A DNA stretch of 64,000 nt from Falsochrobactrum tianjinense (GCF_019100495.1 NZ_JAHRVA010000003.1:310001-374000), one strand, 5' to 3'. Numbered from the stretch's first letter, positions 8,813-18,161 are shown. Notes: generated by a model not told the origin, from the sequence alone. Program-made: numbers and translations.

Positions 8813-9781
8813 ATGCTAGCTTTTACCTTGCAGCGGATCGGGAAGGCGCTGATGGTGATCATAGGGGTCATCATTCTCAATTTTCTGCTCATCAAACTCG
8901 CTCCCGGCGACCCTGCTGCCATCCTTGCCGGTGAAGCTGGCTCCGGCGATCCGAAATATGTTGAAACCCTGCGTGCGCAGTTTGGGCTGGACCGCCCACT
9001 TCTTGTGCAGCTTTGGAATTACCTTTCCAGTGTCGCGACCGGCGATCTGGGGTATTCCTACCGTAATCAGGTGCCGGTTCTCGACCTGATACTCGACCGT
9101 CTTCCGGCTACACTTCTTCTGACGGGCGCTGCATTCCTGTTTTCGCTTGCGACGGGCATCCTGTTCGGTGTTCTGGCCGCGACCCATCGCGGCAAGCTGC
9201 TCGATAGCGTCATAACTACGCTGGCACTTCTTTTCTACGCGACGCCGCTGTTCTGGATCGCACTGATGTCGGTGCTGCTGTTCTCCATCAATCTGGGATG
9301 GCTGCCGCCATTCGACATGGAAACGATCGGCGCGGATTATACCGGCTGGCGGCGCATGGCCGATATCGCCCACCACCTCATTTTGCCTGCTATCACGCTG
9401 GGCCTGTTCTATACCGCGATCTATACGCGCCTCACTCGTGCATCCATGCTCGAAGTCACCGGGCTGGATTTCGTCAAGACCGCGCGCGCCAAGGGCGTAC
9501 CGCACAAGCGCATCATCCGCCGCCATGTGTTGCGCAACGCCATTCTGCCGGTCTTCACTTTTGCCAGTATGCAGGCGGGGCAATTGGTCGGTGGCGCGAT
9601 CCTTACCGAGACCGTCTTTGCATGGCCAGGCATTGGAAGATTGATGTTCGATGCATTGATGCAGCGTGACTATCCCGTGCTGCTGGGCGTGTTCCTCGTC
9701 ACGGCTATCGTCGTTGTCGTCGTCAATTTCATCGCCGATCTGCTCTACCGCGTTGTTGATCCGCGTATCGGCATCGCCTGA
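8813..9781 (+). CDS. ABC transporter permease, DppB/OppB type
   Basis: A 322-residue inner-membrane permease. The first membrane segment is at about residues 9-30 (ALMVIIGVIILNFLLIKLAP, followed by the family motif GDPAAILAG). Further segments are at about 100-130, 135-165, 185-205, 245-270 and 290-315. The EAA-type loop that docks on the ATPase is visible (VKTARAKGVPHKRIIRRHVLRN). It pairs with the DppC-type permease that starts 9 bases after its stop. The 82-base gap before it holds a hairpin but no other gene. Confidence 0.92.
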   Translation: MLAFTLQRIGKALMVIIGVIILNFLLIKLAPGDPAAILAGEAGSGDPKYVETLRAQFGLDRPLLVQLWNYLSSVATGDLGYSYRNQVPVLDLILDRLPATLLLTGAAFLFSLATGILFGVLAATHRGKLLDSVITTLALLFYATPLFWIALMSVLLFSINLGWLPPFDMETIGADYTGWRRMADIAHHLILPAITLGLFYTAIYTRLTRASMLEVTGLDFVKTARAKGVPHKRIIRRHVLRNAILPVFTFASMQAGQLVGGAILTETVFAWPGIGRLMFDALMQRDYPVLLGVFLVTAIVVVVVNFIADLLYRVVDPRIGIA

Positions 9782-9790
9782 GGTGTGACC

Positions 9791-10627
9791 ATGCAAACTT
9801 TGAAACAATTCTCCCAGAATTATGGTGCCGTTTTCGGCGTGATTATTCTCGGCCTTATTATCGCCATGGCTTTGACCGCGCCGATTTTCTTTCCCGAGAA
9901 CCCATGGCGGACGGTCGCCATGCCGCTGCTGCGTCCGATGGAAAATCCTCAATATCTTCTGGGTACAGATATGCTGGGGCGCGATATCGCCGCCGGTATC
10001 GCCCATGGCGCAAAGGTCTCCCTGCTGATCGGCGTGGTTTCGACAGTGGTCGCTGTGCTGATCGGTGTAAGTATCGGGGCGTTGGCCGGCTTCTATGGCG
10101 GGCGGGTTGATGATCTTCTGATGCGCTTCACTGAATTCTTCCAGATCATTCCCGCTTTTGCCATGGCCGTCGTTCTGGTCGCCATCTTTAGCCCAAACAT
10201 CGTGTCGATCACCCTTGCCATCGCGGTCGTGTCATGGCCCGGCGTTGCTCGTCTGGTACGGGCGGAGTTTCTTAGCCTGCGGGAACGTGAATTTGTTCAG
10301 GCCGCTGTGGTGATCGGACAGAGCGCGCCGCGCATCATTCTGACGCAGGTTCTGCCGAACGCCATTTCACCAATCATCGTTACGGCCTCGCTGATGGTCG
10401 CTACCGCCATCCTGACCGAAAGCGCCTTGTCGTTTCTTGGTCTTGGCGACCGCAATATGATGAGCTGGGGCTTTATGATCGGGGCTGCGCGAACCATGCT
10501 GCGCGAGGCCTGGTGGATGAGCTTTTTCCCTGGCCTTGCCATTCTGCTCTCCGTGCTGGCGATCAACCTGATTGGCGAAGGCATTAACGATCTAATGAAT
10601 CCGCATCTGCGCGGGAGAAAACAATGA
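9791..10627 (+). CDS. ABC transporter permease, DppC/OppC type
   Basis: A 278-residue permease with the N-terminal cytoplasmic/TM leader typical of DppC and the conserved HLLGTDMLGRD-like stretch (YLLGTDMLGRDIAAGIAHGA), then the membrane core. The EAA loop (FVQAAVVIGQSAPRIILTQVLPN) and the ESALSFLGLGD motif are clear. ATG 9791 is preferred over the in-frame GTG 9785 because GAGG lies 7 bases before it. Its stop overlaps the ATPase start by ATGA, so the two are translationally coupled. Confidence 0.92.
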   Translation: MQTLKQFSQNYGAVFGVIILGLIIAMALTAPIFFPENPWRTVAMPLLRPMENPQYLLGTDMLGRDIAAGIAHGAKVSLLIGVVSTVVAVLIGVSIGALAGFYGGRVDDLLMRFTEFFQIIPAFAMAVVLVAIFSPNIVSITLAIAVVSWPGVARLVRAEFLSLREREFVQAAVVIGQSAPRIILTQVLPNAISPIIVTASLMVATAILTESALSFLGLGDRNMMSWGFMIGAARTMLREAWWMSFFPGLAILLSVLAINLIGEGINDLMNPHLRGRKQ

Positions 10628-12285
10628 GCTCCATCAATGTACCGCTCCTGAACGTAAAGGGTGTTTCCGTTGCGTTGCCCTCCGGTTTCGACCGCGAATA
10701 CGCAATTCAGGATATTACCTATGAATTGCACCCAGATGAAATCCTTTGCGTCGTGGGCGAATCCGGCTCTGGCAAATCTATGACCGCGAATGCGATCATG
10801 GGGCTGCTGCCCTCCTATCTCATTCCCACGAATGGCAGCATAGAATATAAGGGCCTTGATCTCCTGACGCAGCCGGAAGAAGTCTTGCGTAATTTACGTG
10901 GTCGCGAGATTGCGATGATTTTTCAGGAACCGCTCTCGGCCCTCAATCCGTTAATGACGGTAGGCGAGCAGATCGACGAGGTAATGCTGGTCCATGGTGA
11001 AACCAGCGCCGCCGCGCGTGCGAAACGCGTTCTGGAACTTCTGGAATATGTGGGTCTGCCGGACCCTGCCACATTGAAGGATTCCTATCCTTTCCGTTTG
11101 TCGGGCGGCCAGCGCCAGCGCGTCGTGATCGCCATGGCGCTCGCACTCGAACCCTCTATCCTCATCGCGGATGAGCCGACAACTGCTCTGGATGTGACGA
11201 CGCAGGCACAGATCCTCGAACTCATCAAGCGCATCCAGCGCGCCAAGGGCATGGGTGTGATTTTCGTCACGCATGATTTCGGCGTCGTCGCGGATATTGC
11301 CGATCGTGTCGTCGTGATGGAAAAAGGGCTGGTGGTCGAGGCGGGTCCTGCGAAGGAAGTGCTGAATGCGCCGAAACATCCTTATACGCGCAGGCTGATT
11401 GCAGCAGTTCCTCACCGCAAGGCCGAGGACCAGCTTGCGACGGAAGCAGACACCTCCGGTGAGGTTCTGCTGGAAGTGCGTAATCTCAACAAGACCTATC
11501 GCAGCAAGGGCGGACTTTTCAGCAAGCAGCGTGTTGTACCGGCAGTGCAGGATATCAGTCTCACCTTGCATCAGGGCGAAACGCTGGGTGTGGTTGGTGA
11601 ATCCGGTTCTGGAAAATCGACGCTTGGCCGTGTCATCATGAAGCTGACACCCAATGACGGCGGCCAGATATTATATCGCGGCAAGGATATTGCGCCGCTC
11701 TCTCCCGCAGCATTTCGCCCGATGCGGCGAAAAATCCAGATGATATTCCAGGACCCGTTCGCCTCGCTCAATCCGCGCCAGACCATCGGTCGCATCCTCA
11801 TCGACGGGCCGCTGGCCAACGGTGTGGCGCATGATACCGCGCGGCGGCGCGCCGAGGAGTTGCTGGACCGGGTAGGGCTGGACAAGTCCGCCTATCGTCG
11901 CTTTCCGCACGAATTTTCCGGTGGTCAGCGCCAGCGCGTCGGTATCGCGCGTGCGCTGATGCTGGACCCGGAAATCCTGATCGCAGATGAAAGCGTTTCA
12001 GCGCTGGATGTTTCGGTGCAGGAGCAGGTGCTGCGGCTTTTGAAGGAAATTCAGGAGCAGTTGAAAATCGGAATGATCTTCATCACCCATGATCTGCGTG
12101 TCGCGACGCAAATCTGCGACACGGTTGCAGTCATGCGTCGGGGCGAAGTGGTGGAGATGGGGCCGCCGGCGCAAATTTTCGATTCACCACAGCATGAATA
12201 CACCCAGCGCCTCATAGCGGCTATTCCCGGTCTGGACTGGGATCCGCAGGCAGTCATCAAGGGATTTTACGAGGAAGTACGATAA
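10624..12285 (+). CDS. Fused double ATP-binding protein of the peptide-type importer (DppD-DppF fusion)
   Basis: At 553 residues this is one polypeptide with two complete nucleotide-binding domains. The first has Walker A GESGSGKS (45-52), signature LSGGQRQR and Walker B ILIADEPTTALD. The second, from about residue 280, has GESGSGKST (near 325), FSGGQRQR and ILIADESVSALD. Each domain ends in the oligopeptide/dipeptide C-terminal extension (HPYTRRLIAAVPH and HEYTQRLIAAIPG). It energises the two permeases upstream. The same window carries an unfused version of this pair at 44.2-45.7 kb. Its last base is also the first base of the next gene. Confidence 0.94.
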   Translation: MSSINVPLLNVKGVSVALPSGFDREYAIQDITYELHPDEILCVVGESGSGKSMTANAIMGLLPSYLIPTNGSIEYKGLDLLTQPEEVLRNLRGREIAMIFQEPLSALNPLMTVGEQIDEVMLVHGETSAAARAKRVLELLEYVGLPDPATLKDSYPFRLSGGQRQRVVIAMALALEPSILIADEPTTALDVTTQAQILELIKRIQRAKGMGVIFVTHDFGVVADIADRVVVMEKGLVVEAGPAKEVLNAPKHPYTRRLIAAVPHRKAEDQLATEADTSGEVLLEVRNLNKTYRSKGGLFSKQRVVPAVQDISLTLHQGETLGVVGESGSGKSTLGRVIMKLTPNDGGQILYRGKDIAPLSPAAFRPMRRKIQMIFQDPFASLNPRQTIGRILIDGPLANGVAHDTARRRAEELLDRVGLDKSAYRRFPHEFSGGQRQRVGIARALMLDPEILIADESVSALDVSVQEQVLRLLKEIQEQLKIGMIFITHDLRVATQICDTVAVMRRGEVVEMGPPAQIFDSPQHEYTQRLIAAIPGLDWDPQAVIKGFYEEVR

Positions 12286-14003
12286 TGCCGACAGCCAATG
12301 TCAACGCCAGTGCCACTCCCGCCGAAGCCGGTGGCGGCGAAATTCTCGTCCGTCAGCTCGAACTGCATGGCGTGGATACCGTATTCATGGTTCCCGGCGA
12401 AAGCTTCTTGCCGTGCATCGATGCACTTGGCATCCGTCAGGAGCGCGTGCGCACCGTCACCTGCCGGCAGGAAGGCGGCGCGGCTTATGCGGCTGAAGCC
12501 TATGGCAAACTGACCGGCAAGCCGGGTGTTTGCTTCGTCACCCGTGGGCCGGGCGCCACCAACGCATCCATTGGCTTGCATGTGGCGCATCAGGACGGCA
12601 CGCCCATGATCCTTTTCGTAGGGCAGATCGGCTCCGATACGACCGAGCGGGCTTGCTTTCAGGAAGTGGATTACCGGCAGATGTTCGGCCCTGTTGCAAA
12701 ATGGGTGGCCCAGATTGACCGCACGGACCGTATTCCTGAATTCGTGGCGCGCGCTTTCGCGGAAAGCCGCAGCGGTCGTCCGGGACCTGTTGTTCTGGCG
12801 CTCCCGGAAGATACGTTGTGGGGCAATGCGGCGGTTGCGGATGTGCATCCGTTCGAGCGCGCTCATCCGCGTCCGGCTGTGGACGAATTGGATCGGCTGG
12901 CGGATTTGCTCGGTAAAGCCAAACGCCCCTTCGTGATCGCAGGCGGGACCGGCTGGACTAACGCCGCGCGTGCCGATCTGGCCGCTTTTGCCGAACGTTT
13001 CGATTTGCCGGTTGGCGTCTCATGGCGCCGTCAGGAAGTTTTCGACAATCGGCATCCGAATTTTGCAGGTCATGTAGGCTATGGCACCGATCGCGCTCTG
13101 GCGGCGCGTATAGCTGAGGCGGATTTGCTGATTTCTGTCTGCTCGCGTCTGGATGAACCCACTACCGAAGGCTATACACTGGTGGAAAGCCCGCTGCCGC
13201 GCCAGACGCTGGTTCATATCCACCCCGATGGCAATGAGTTGGGACGCGTCTATCGTCCCGCGCTTGCGGTCAATGCAGATCCCGTGGGTGCAGCCGCCGC
13301 TCTGGCCGAAATGCGCCCCGCAGCTCCTCTCAACTGGTCCGGTCTGGCCAAGTCGGCCAATGAGGATTATCAGCGCTCGCGCATAGCGCCCGGTTCAGAT
13401 TCCGCACTCGATATGTCGCGCGTGTGCCTGCATATGGCAGATGTGTTGCCCGATGATGCCTTCGTTTCAGTGGGTGCAGGTAATTTTGCCCTGTTTCCGC
13501 ATCGCTTCATGCAGTTTTCACATCTGGGCACGCAAGCATCGCCAATCTGTGGCTCAATGGGCTATGGATTGCCAGCGGCGATTGCTGCAAAGCTGGCCTT
13601 CCCGGAACGTGAGGCCATCGCTTTTGCCGGTGACGGCTGTTTCCAGATGACGATCCAGGAAATCGGCACAGCCGTCCAGCACAGGCTGGGCATCGTCATT
13701 CTGGTATGTAACAATCAGGCGTGGGGTACGATTCGCGCGCATCAGGCACGAGATTATCCAGCGCGGCCATTCGCACTGACCTTGGAAAACCCCGATTTTG
13801 CAGCGCTGGCCCGCAGCTATGGTGCTTCGGGCGAAATCGTCGAAAAGACGGAAGAATTCGCCGCCGCGTTCCAGCGAGCACGTCAATTTGCCAAGGAGAA
13901 CCAGCGCCCAGCTTTGATCGAATTGCGCTACGATGTGGAATATATAACGCCCGATACCCGTTTGAGCGAAATCACTGCCGCCGCGCAGGCCGCAAACGCA
14001 TAA
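12285..14003 (+). CDS. Thiamine-diphosphate-dependent enzyme, acetolactate-synthase-like
   Basis: A 572-residue three-domain ThDP enzyme (PYR, central, PP domains). The catalytic Glu is E63 in TCRQEGGAAYAAEAYGKLTG. The cofactor and magnesium motif GDGCFQMTIQE begins near residue 449 and ends with the expected NN pair (VCNNQAWGT). No regulatory small subunit is nearby, so a biosynthetic acetolactate synthase is unlikely. Related proteins decarboxylate or ligate 2-oxo acids, including oxalyl-CoA decarboxylase- and sulphoacetaldehyde acetyltransferase-like enzymes. It shares one base with the ATPase stop (TAATG), so it belongs to the importer operon. The reaction is unassigned. Confidence 0.85.
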   Translation: MPTANVNASATPAEAGGGEILVRQLELHGVDTVFMVPGESFLPCIDALGIRQERVRTVTCRQEGGAAYAAEAYGKLTGKPGVCFVTRGPGATNASIGLHVAHQDGTPMILFVGQIGSDTTERACFQEVDYRQMFGPVAKWVAQIDRTDRIPEFVARAFAESRSGRPGPVVLALPEDTLWGNAAVADVHPFERAHPRPAVDELDRLADLLGKAKRPFVIAGGTGWTNAARADLAAFAERFDLPVGVSWRRQEVFDNRHPNFAGHVGYGTDRALAARIAEADLLISVCSRLDEPTTEGYTLVESPLPRQTLVHIHPDGNELGRVYRPALAVNADPVGAAAALAEMRPAAPLNWSGLAKSANEDYQRSRIAPGSDSALDMSRVCLHMADVLPDDAFVSVGAGNFALFPHRFMQFSHLGTQASPICGSMGYGLPAAIAAKLAFPEREAIAFAGDGCFQMTIQEIGTAVQHRLGIVILVCNNQAWGTIRAHQARDYPARPFALTLENPDFAALARSYGASGEIVEKTEEFAAAFQRARQFAKENQRPALIELRYDVEYITPDTRLSEITAAAQAANA

Positions 14004-14035
14004 TTGTGACATTAAACTTAATTGAGGATTAGCCC

Positions 14036-15100
14036 ATGCGCGCATTTTATCATCCGGATCAGGCTCTCCATTCGCCGCAGCAGTTCATGCGTTATGGACG
14101 TCTTGCGGACCCGACCGATATTCCGGTTCGTACTGAGAAGCTTCTGGGCGCGCTGGAGCGCCTCGGCGTGAATGTGGAAACTCCGTCCGATTTCGGGCGG
14201 GCGCCAGCCGAAGCGATTCATCCGACCTATTATCTCGACTATCTGGAAACGGCCTACCAGCGCTGGCTTGAGTTGCCGGAACATGGCCCGGAAGTCTTGC
14301 CCAATACGTTCCCTTACTGGAACGGAGATCCATCGAAAGACAGGCGCCCGCCGTGTCCGACGGATCAGTTGCTGGCGCAAACGGGCTACTATCTGGGTGA
14401 CCTTGCGGTTCCGATCAGCGAATTTACCTATCAGTCGGCCCTGCGCTCGACTCACACCGCTGCGGCGGCAGCTGATGCCGTCATCGACGGTGAAAAGATC
14501 GCCTATGCGCTGTGCCGTCCTTCGGGGCATCACTGCCGGGCGGACCGGGCGACCGGCTTTTGCTACATGAACAACGCAGCGATTACAGCGCAGCGCCTTC
14601 GTAGCAAATTCGGCAAGGTAGCGGTTCTGGACATCGATGCCCATCACGGCGATGGGACGCAGGAGATTTTCTATCGCCGCAAGGACGTCATGACTGTTTC
14701 AGTTCATGTCGATACCGATTTCTATAACCCGTTCTTTACGGGTCGCCCGCACGAGACCGGCTATGGCGAAGGAGAGGGGTTCAACCTCAACATCCCGCTT
14801 GCTCCGCATAGCGGCAATGACGCGTTCCTGGCTGGCGTCGAGCGTGGCATTGAGGCCGTCAAGGCCCATGGCGCCGAGGTTCTGGTACTGGCCCTTGGCT
14901 ACGACACGCATATTGAGGACCCTTTGAGCCTCGTTGCGGTGACGACAGAGGCATTTGGCGCAGCCGGGAAGATAGTCGCGTCGCTTGATATTCCCGTTGT
15001 CGTCATTCAGGAGGGCGGCTATCAGATATCGGTGATCGGCGATTGTCTGGAAGGTTTCCTGAGAGAATTACAAGTGGGCGGACAGAGCTCAACTGATTAA
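14036..15100 (+). CDS. Histone-deacetylase-family amidohydrolase (acetylpolyamine amidohydrolase-like)
   Basis: A 354-residue arginase/deacetylase-fold zinc hydrolase that removes acyl groups from amines. All catalytic elements are visible: the His pair H165-H166 in RPSGHHCRADRATGFCYMNN, the zinc ligands D201 and H203 in VLDIDAHHGDGTQ, the third zinc Asp D290 in LALGYDTHIEDP, and the transition-state Tyr Y329 in EGGYQ. The layout and length match bacterial acetylpolyamine amidohydrolases better than class II deacetylases. It lies 32 bases after the ThDP gene and just before a GntR gene, as part of an importer/aminotransferase/ALDH module, which fits deacetylation of an imported N-acyl amine followed by oxidation. 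The substrate is inferred. Confidence 0.9.
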   Translation: MRAFYHPDQALHSPQQFMRYGRLADPTDIPVRTEKLLGALERLGVNVETPSDFGRAPAEAIHPTYYLDYLETAYQRWLELPEHGPEVLPNTFPYWNGDPSKDRRPPCPTDQLLAQTGYYLGDLAVPISEFTYQSALRSTHTAAAAADAVIDGEKIAYALCRPSGHHCRADRATGFCYMNNAAITAQRLRSKFGKVAVLDIDAHHGDGTQEIFYRRKDVMTVSVHVDTDFYNPFFTGRPHETGYGEGEGFNLNIPLAPHSGNDAFLAGVERGIEAVKAHGAEVLVLALGYDTHIEDPLSLVAVTTEAFGAAGKIVASLDIPVVVIQEGGYQISVIGDCLEGFLRELQVGGQSSTD

Positions 15101-15110
15101 GGAGGCAGCT

Positions 15111-15785
15111 TTGTTGACTGGATCAGGAAGAGATAAAATCGGGCTCGCCGTCGACGTATATAATCAGCTTGCAAATTCACTGATGTCCGGAGCTTTGTCT
15201 CCGGGTAGCAGGCTGAAAATCCGTGATCTTGCGGATCAGATGGGCGTAAGCGTAACGCCGGTGCGAGATGCGGTTTTGCGTCTGGTCAATAATGGCGGGC
15301 TTCTTTTTCAAAGTCCGCGTGATATTCGTGTGCCTGTTCTTGAGCGTGCGCGTTATCTTGAAATTCGCTCTATCCGGATGGAGCTTGAGGGGTTGGCTGC
15401 CGAACAAGCAGCCATATACGCGACGACAGAAGATATTGCCTTCCTTGAAGCTCTGCTACAGGAGAATGAAAAGGCTCTGGAAGCGAGTGATTATCAGCAA
15501 TGCCTGCGTATGAACCAACGGTTTCATTTCGCGCTCTGTGAAATCGGCAATATGCCGATACTAAGGGAATTGCTTGAGAACCTCTGGCTGCAAATGGGGC
15601 CTTTGATCTCTTCTGGATACAGGGAAGGCGGACGCACGATGATCGAGCATCATTATTCGGTCGTCGAGGCAATAAAAAACGCAGACGGCACGGCGGCGCG
15701 CGGCGCAATTCGTAAAGATATTCTGGAAGGTGGAAAGGTGCTGCTACTTCGCGGGGTTCTCTCCGCGCAATCCAATCCGGAATGA
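15111..15785 (+). CDS. GntR-family transcriptional regulator (FadR/FCD subfamily)
   Basis: A regulator of about 224 residues. The N-terminal winged helix (about 10-75) contains SRLKIRDLADQMGVSVTPVRDAVLRLV. The rest is an all-helical FCD ligand domain with the conserved metal/ligand His and Arg positions (MNQRFHFALCEIGNM and EHHYSVVEAI). The start is a TTG: GGAGG at 15101-15105 lies 5 bases before TTG 15111 and 8 before a second TTG at 15114, while the first in-frame ATG (15183) would delete part of the DNA-binding domain. It closes the deacetylase operon and is the likely local regulator, with GTATGATACAT-like sites as candidate targets. Confidence 0.85.
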   Translation: MLTGSGRDKIGLAVDVYNQLANSLMSGALSPGSRLKIRDLADQMGVSVTPVRDAVLRLVNNGGLLFQSPRDIRVPVLERARYLEIRSIRMELEGLAAEQAAIYATTEDIAFLEALLQENEKALEASDYQQCLRMNQRFHFALCEIGNMPILRELLENLWLQMGPLISSGYREGGRTMIEHHYSVVEAIKNADGTAARGAIRKDILEGGKVLLLRGVLSAQSNPE

Positions 15786-15852
15786 GGACGAACTGGAGAT
15801 TACCGTATCTTCACTTGTGAGTTTTTCGTAGCCAGCATTTTCAATCCATGGC

Positions 15853-15885
15853 GAGCGCCGATGTGGTTAAATCGGATCGGCGCTC
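15853..15885 (+). terminator. Strong transcription terminator-like hairpin
   Basis: GAGCGCCGAT (15853-15862) pairs perfectly over 10 bp with ATCGGCGCTC (15876-15885) around a 13-base loop, 67 bases after the GntR stop and followed by AT-rich DNA. It marks the end of the first island. Confidence 0.6.
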
Positions 15886-16162
15886 CAATAGCTTATTTAT
15901 ACGCGCTTTGAAATAGAGCTACTTTGTATATTAGTAGCGCTCTGTTAAGACTGGAATAGGTCTTGGTTTCGGATAATCTATGGCAGGAATAACCGGTTTA
16001 TTTCTTTTTGAAAAAGCTTCGGCAGATTTGAAAGGTTCCCTTTCAAAGAACCGGATTTTGTCGCCGAAGATCGGTCGTTGTCCTTCCACGAAAAGAACCA
16101 TTTTTTTCTCGTCAGGCTGGCGTATTTCCTAGGGTAGCATAAGATCAGTCCCGCGCACTTGC
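15886..16162. other. Intergenic stretch before the IS66 remnant, no gene seen
   Basis: No open frame with recognisable content is found. The only structure is a small perfect dyad GAAAGG-TTC-CCTTTC at about 16034-16048 next to GGTTC...GAACC. The stretch is relatively T-rich. Confidence 0.5.
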
Positions 16163-16745
16163 GTAAGCGTTCGCTGGAGAGCACCTGTTTCCTAGCTTGA
16201 TGTCTTGAAGTTCCATGGCAGCAGGTCATCGAGGCGGCTTTGGGGATGTCCAAGTGCGATAGCAGTGAGTGTTGCCTTGAGATAGGCGAAGGGTTCGACA
16301 TCGTTAATTTTGCAGGTTTCGATCAGCGAAGCGATCCGCCCCAAGCGATGCCGCCTTCGTCGTGACCTGCAAAGAGCGCATTCTTGCGATTGTGAGCGAT
16401 AGGCCGGATGAGATTTTCAACCCTGTTGGAGTCGATCTCTACGCGACCATCCGTCAGGAAGGTTTGCAGGCCGTCCCATTGATTATGGATATAGGTGAGC
16501 TTTTCTCCCAGACGGGATTTGGCGGATACCTTGCAACGCTGTGTCTGAAGCCATTCACCGAAGGCGGCTACCAAAGGCGTGGTGCGGGTCTGGCGTGCGG
16601 ACAGGCGCTGGCCGGGTGGGATGCCGCGTATGTCAGCCTCGGCGGCATAGAATTCGGCAATCCGGCGCAAGCCTTCGGCGGCTATTTCGGAGCCGTCTCG
16701 GTCGAAGACCTCCTTTAGCATGCGCCCAGCAATGGGCCAATCCCG
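16163..16745 (-). mobile_element. IS66-family insertion sequence remnant (3' end)
   Basis: The element begins with GTAAGCG (16163-16169), the terminal sequence typical of IS66-family elements, 29 bases from the transposase stop. Only the 3' third of the transposase gene can be followed; the other end, the accessory genes and the matching terminal repeat are absent. It is therefore a truncated and inactive copy. The upper limit is where transposase similarity fades and is approximate. Confidence 0.75.
16192..16745 (-). pseudogene. IS66 transposase C-terminal fragment, frameshifted
   Basis: Minus-strand peptides run in the order expected of IS66 transposases: HCWAHAK near 16725, then EIAAEGLRRIAEFYAAEADI, WLQTQRCKVSAKSRLGEKL, the DDE-domain end DGRVEIDSNRVENLIRPIAH, and finally IASLIETCKINDVEPFAYLK to the stop at 16192-16194. 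They lie in three frames. One base is missing near 16340 (GIAWGGSLR then stop, where the intact protein reads AWGRIASLIE), and another shift lies near 16725. About two thirds of a normal 500-residue protein is gone. Confidence 0.8.
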
Positions 16746-17049
16746 GCATCGGGCAACGCGCTCCATTTCTCGTAGCAGGCCCACAGAAATTCGATGTAGC
16801 TCGGACAATGCACGGCGAGGGCTGCCGCGGTGCCTGCGGCAGCGGGAGGTTTTGGCGTCAGATTCCTTGCTTCCAGTATAGACAGCAGCTTGTCGCAACG
16901 AGACGGGACATCCGTCGGACGAGCAATCCACCGACCCGCATGAATTACTGCGGATCATGGAGGCGCTGGCCCGGATGGAAGAAAGTCTGCACAGGAAAGT
17001 TCCAGTATTGCTGCCGTCGCCGTAAAGGGAAGTGGATGGCCTTTGCGGT
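16746..17049. other. Unassigned debris between the IS66 remnant and the PotA-like gene
   Basis: No intact gene. A plus-strand frame at about 16930-17025 reads DPHELLRIMEALARMEESLH before a stop and looks like the helical tail of a lost protein, but I cannot assign it. Confidence 0.35.
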
Positions 17050-18147
17050 TCAGTCGTCGCGCCGGAGCATGACCGGCACATCGTCCGGGAAGGTTACATA
17101 GATGGCATCACCGGGAGCCGGCGTGAAGCCCAGTCGCCAGGCCTGAGCCTCGACCCGGATGACACCGGCGGTGGTTTCGACGGAAATCTGCAAGTTGTTG
17201 CCATGATAGCCGCAACCGGAAACGGTTCCGGATATGGAATTTACGCCATCGCGCTGTGTTTTTGAAAGCTCAAGTTTTTCCGGGCGAATAGAAAGGGCAA
17301 TCTCTGTTTCTGCGCCCTCCCCGAGGTCGCTGTGGCCGACAATCTCATGCCCGCCAGCAGTGAAGCGGATGCGACCGTCACTTTCCCTGCTCAAAACCTG
17401 TGCATCGATCACATTGCTGCGCCCCACGAAATGGGCGACGAAAGTCGATTCCGGCTTCTCGTAAATCTGCGCAGGTGTTCCGCACTGAGCCACGCGACCA
17501 TTATTGATCACCGCGATCAGCGTCGACATGGACAGCGCCTCGTCCTGATCGTGCGTGACGTTGATGAAGGTTGAACCCAGTTTGCGATGCAGGGTTTTAA
17601 GTTCCTCCTGAAGATCGGCGCGCAGCTGGCGGTCGAGCGCGCTCAGCGGTTCATCGAGAAGGATCACGGGCGGCGAGAACACCAGTGCGCGCGCCAGCGC
17701 CACGCGCTGTTGCTGGCCGCCGGAAAGCTGTGATGGCTTGCGTTCTCCCAGCGCGCTCAGCTGCACTGTTTCGAGCGCGGTGGCGACACGCTTGCCGATT
17801 TCGGCCCGGCTCATGCCGCGGACCTCAAGCGGAAAGGCGACATTTTCGGCCACGGTCATGTGAGGGAACAGCGCATAGCCCTGAAAGACGACACCGAGGT
17901 CGCGCTTTTCAGGGGGAAACGAGACGAGATTGCGTCCCTCTAGCCGGATTTCTCCCGAAGTGGGGGTGACGAAACCGGCAATTGCCATCAACAGCGTCGT
18001 CTTGCCGGAACCGGAGGGACCAAGCAGCGTCAGGAACTCGCCGCGCGGCAGGTCGAGCGAGATGTTGTCTATGGCTTTGAGATCGCCATAGTGTCTCGAC
18101 AGCCGGTCGATGGAGAGGAAAGGAGCGGAGGTTTGGCTTGCGGTCAT
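17050..18147 (-). CDS. ABC importer ATP-binding protein, PotA-like
   Basis: A 365-residue ATPase of the polyamine/iron/opine importer class. Walker A GPSGSGKT is at 43-50, the Q-loop [10 protein letters not shown] at about 88-97, signature LSGGQQQR, Walker [13 protein letters not shown] and the switch His in [10 protein letters not shown]. After residue about 240 comes the TOBE-type regulatory domain characteristic of PotA/UgpC/FbpC proteins. The last gene of a minus-strand operon, it starts 14 bases after the PotC-like gene. Its stop is next to transposon debris, so the operon may once have been longer. Confidence 0.9.
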   Translation of the reverse strand: MTASQTSAPFLSIDRLSRHYGDLKAIDNISLDLPRGEFLTLLGPSGSGKTTLLMAIAGFVTPTSGEIRLEGRNLVSFPPEKRDLGVVFQGYALFPHMTVAENVAFPLEVRGMSRAEIGKRVATALETVQLSALGERKPSQLSGGQQQRVALARALVFSPPVILLDEPLSALDRQLRADLQEELKTLHRKLGSTFINVTHDQDEALSMSTLIAVINNGRVAQCGTPAQIYEKPESTFVAHFVGRSNVIDAQVLSRESDGRIRFTAGGHEIVGHSDLGEGAETEIALSIRPEKLELSKTQRDGVNSISGTVSGCGYHGNNLQISVETTAGVIRVEAQAWRLGFTPAPGDAIYVTFPDDVPVMLRRDD

Positions 18148-18161
18148 GATCTCTTTCCTGT

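Noticed and set aside
12285-14003. Annotation as biosynthetic acetolactate synthase (ilvB)
   Set aside because: No ilvH/ilvN small-subunit gene and no isoleucine-valine genes nearby; the gene is fused into an importer operon.
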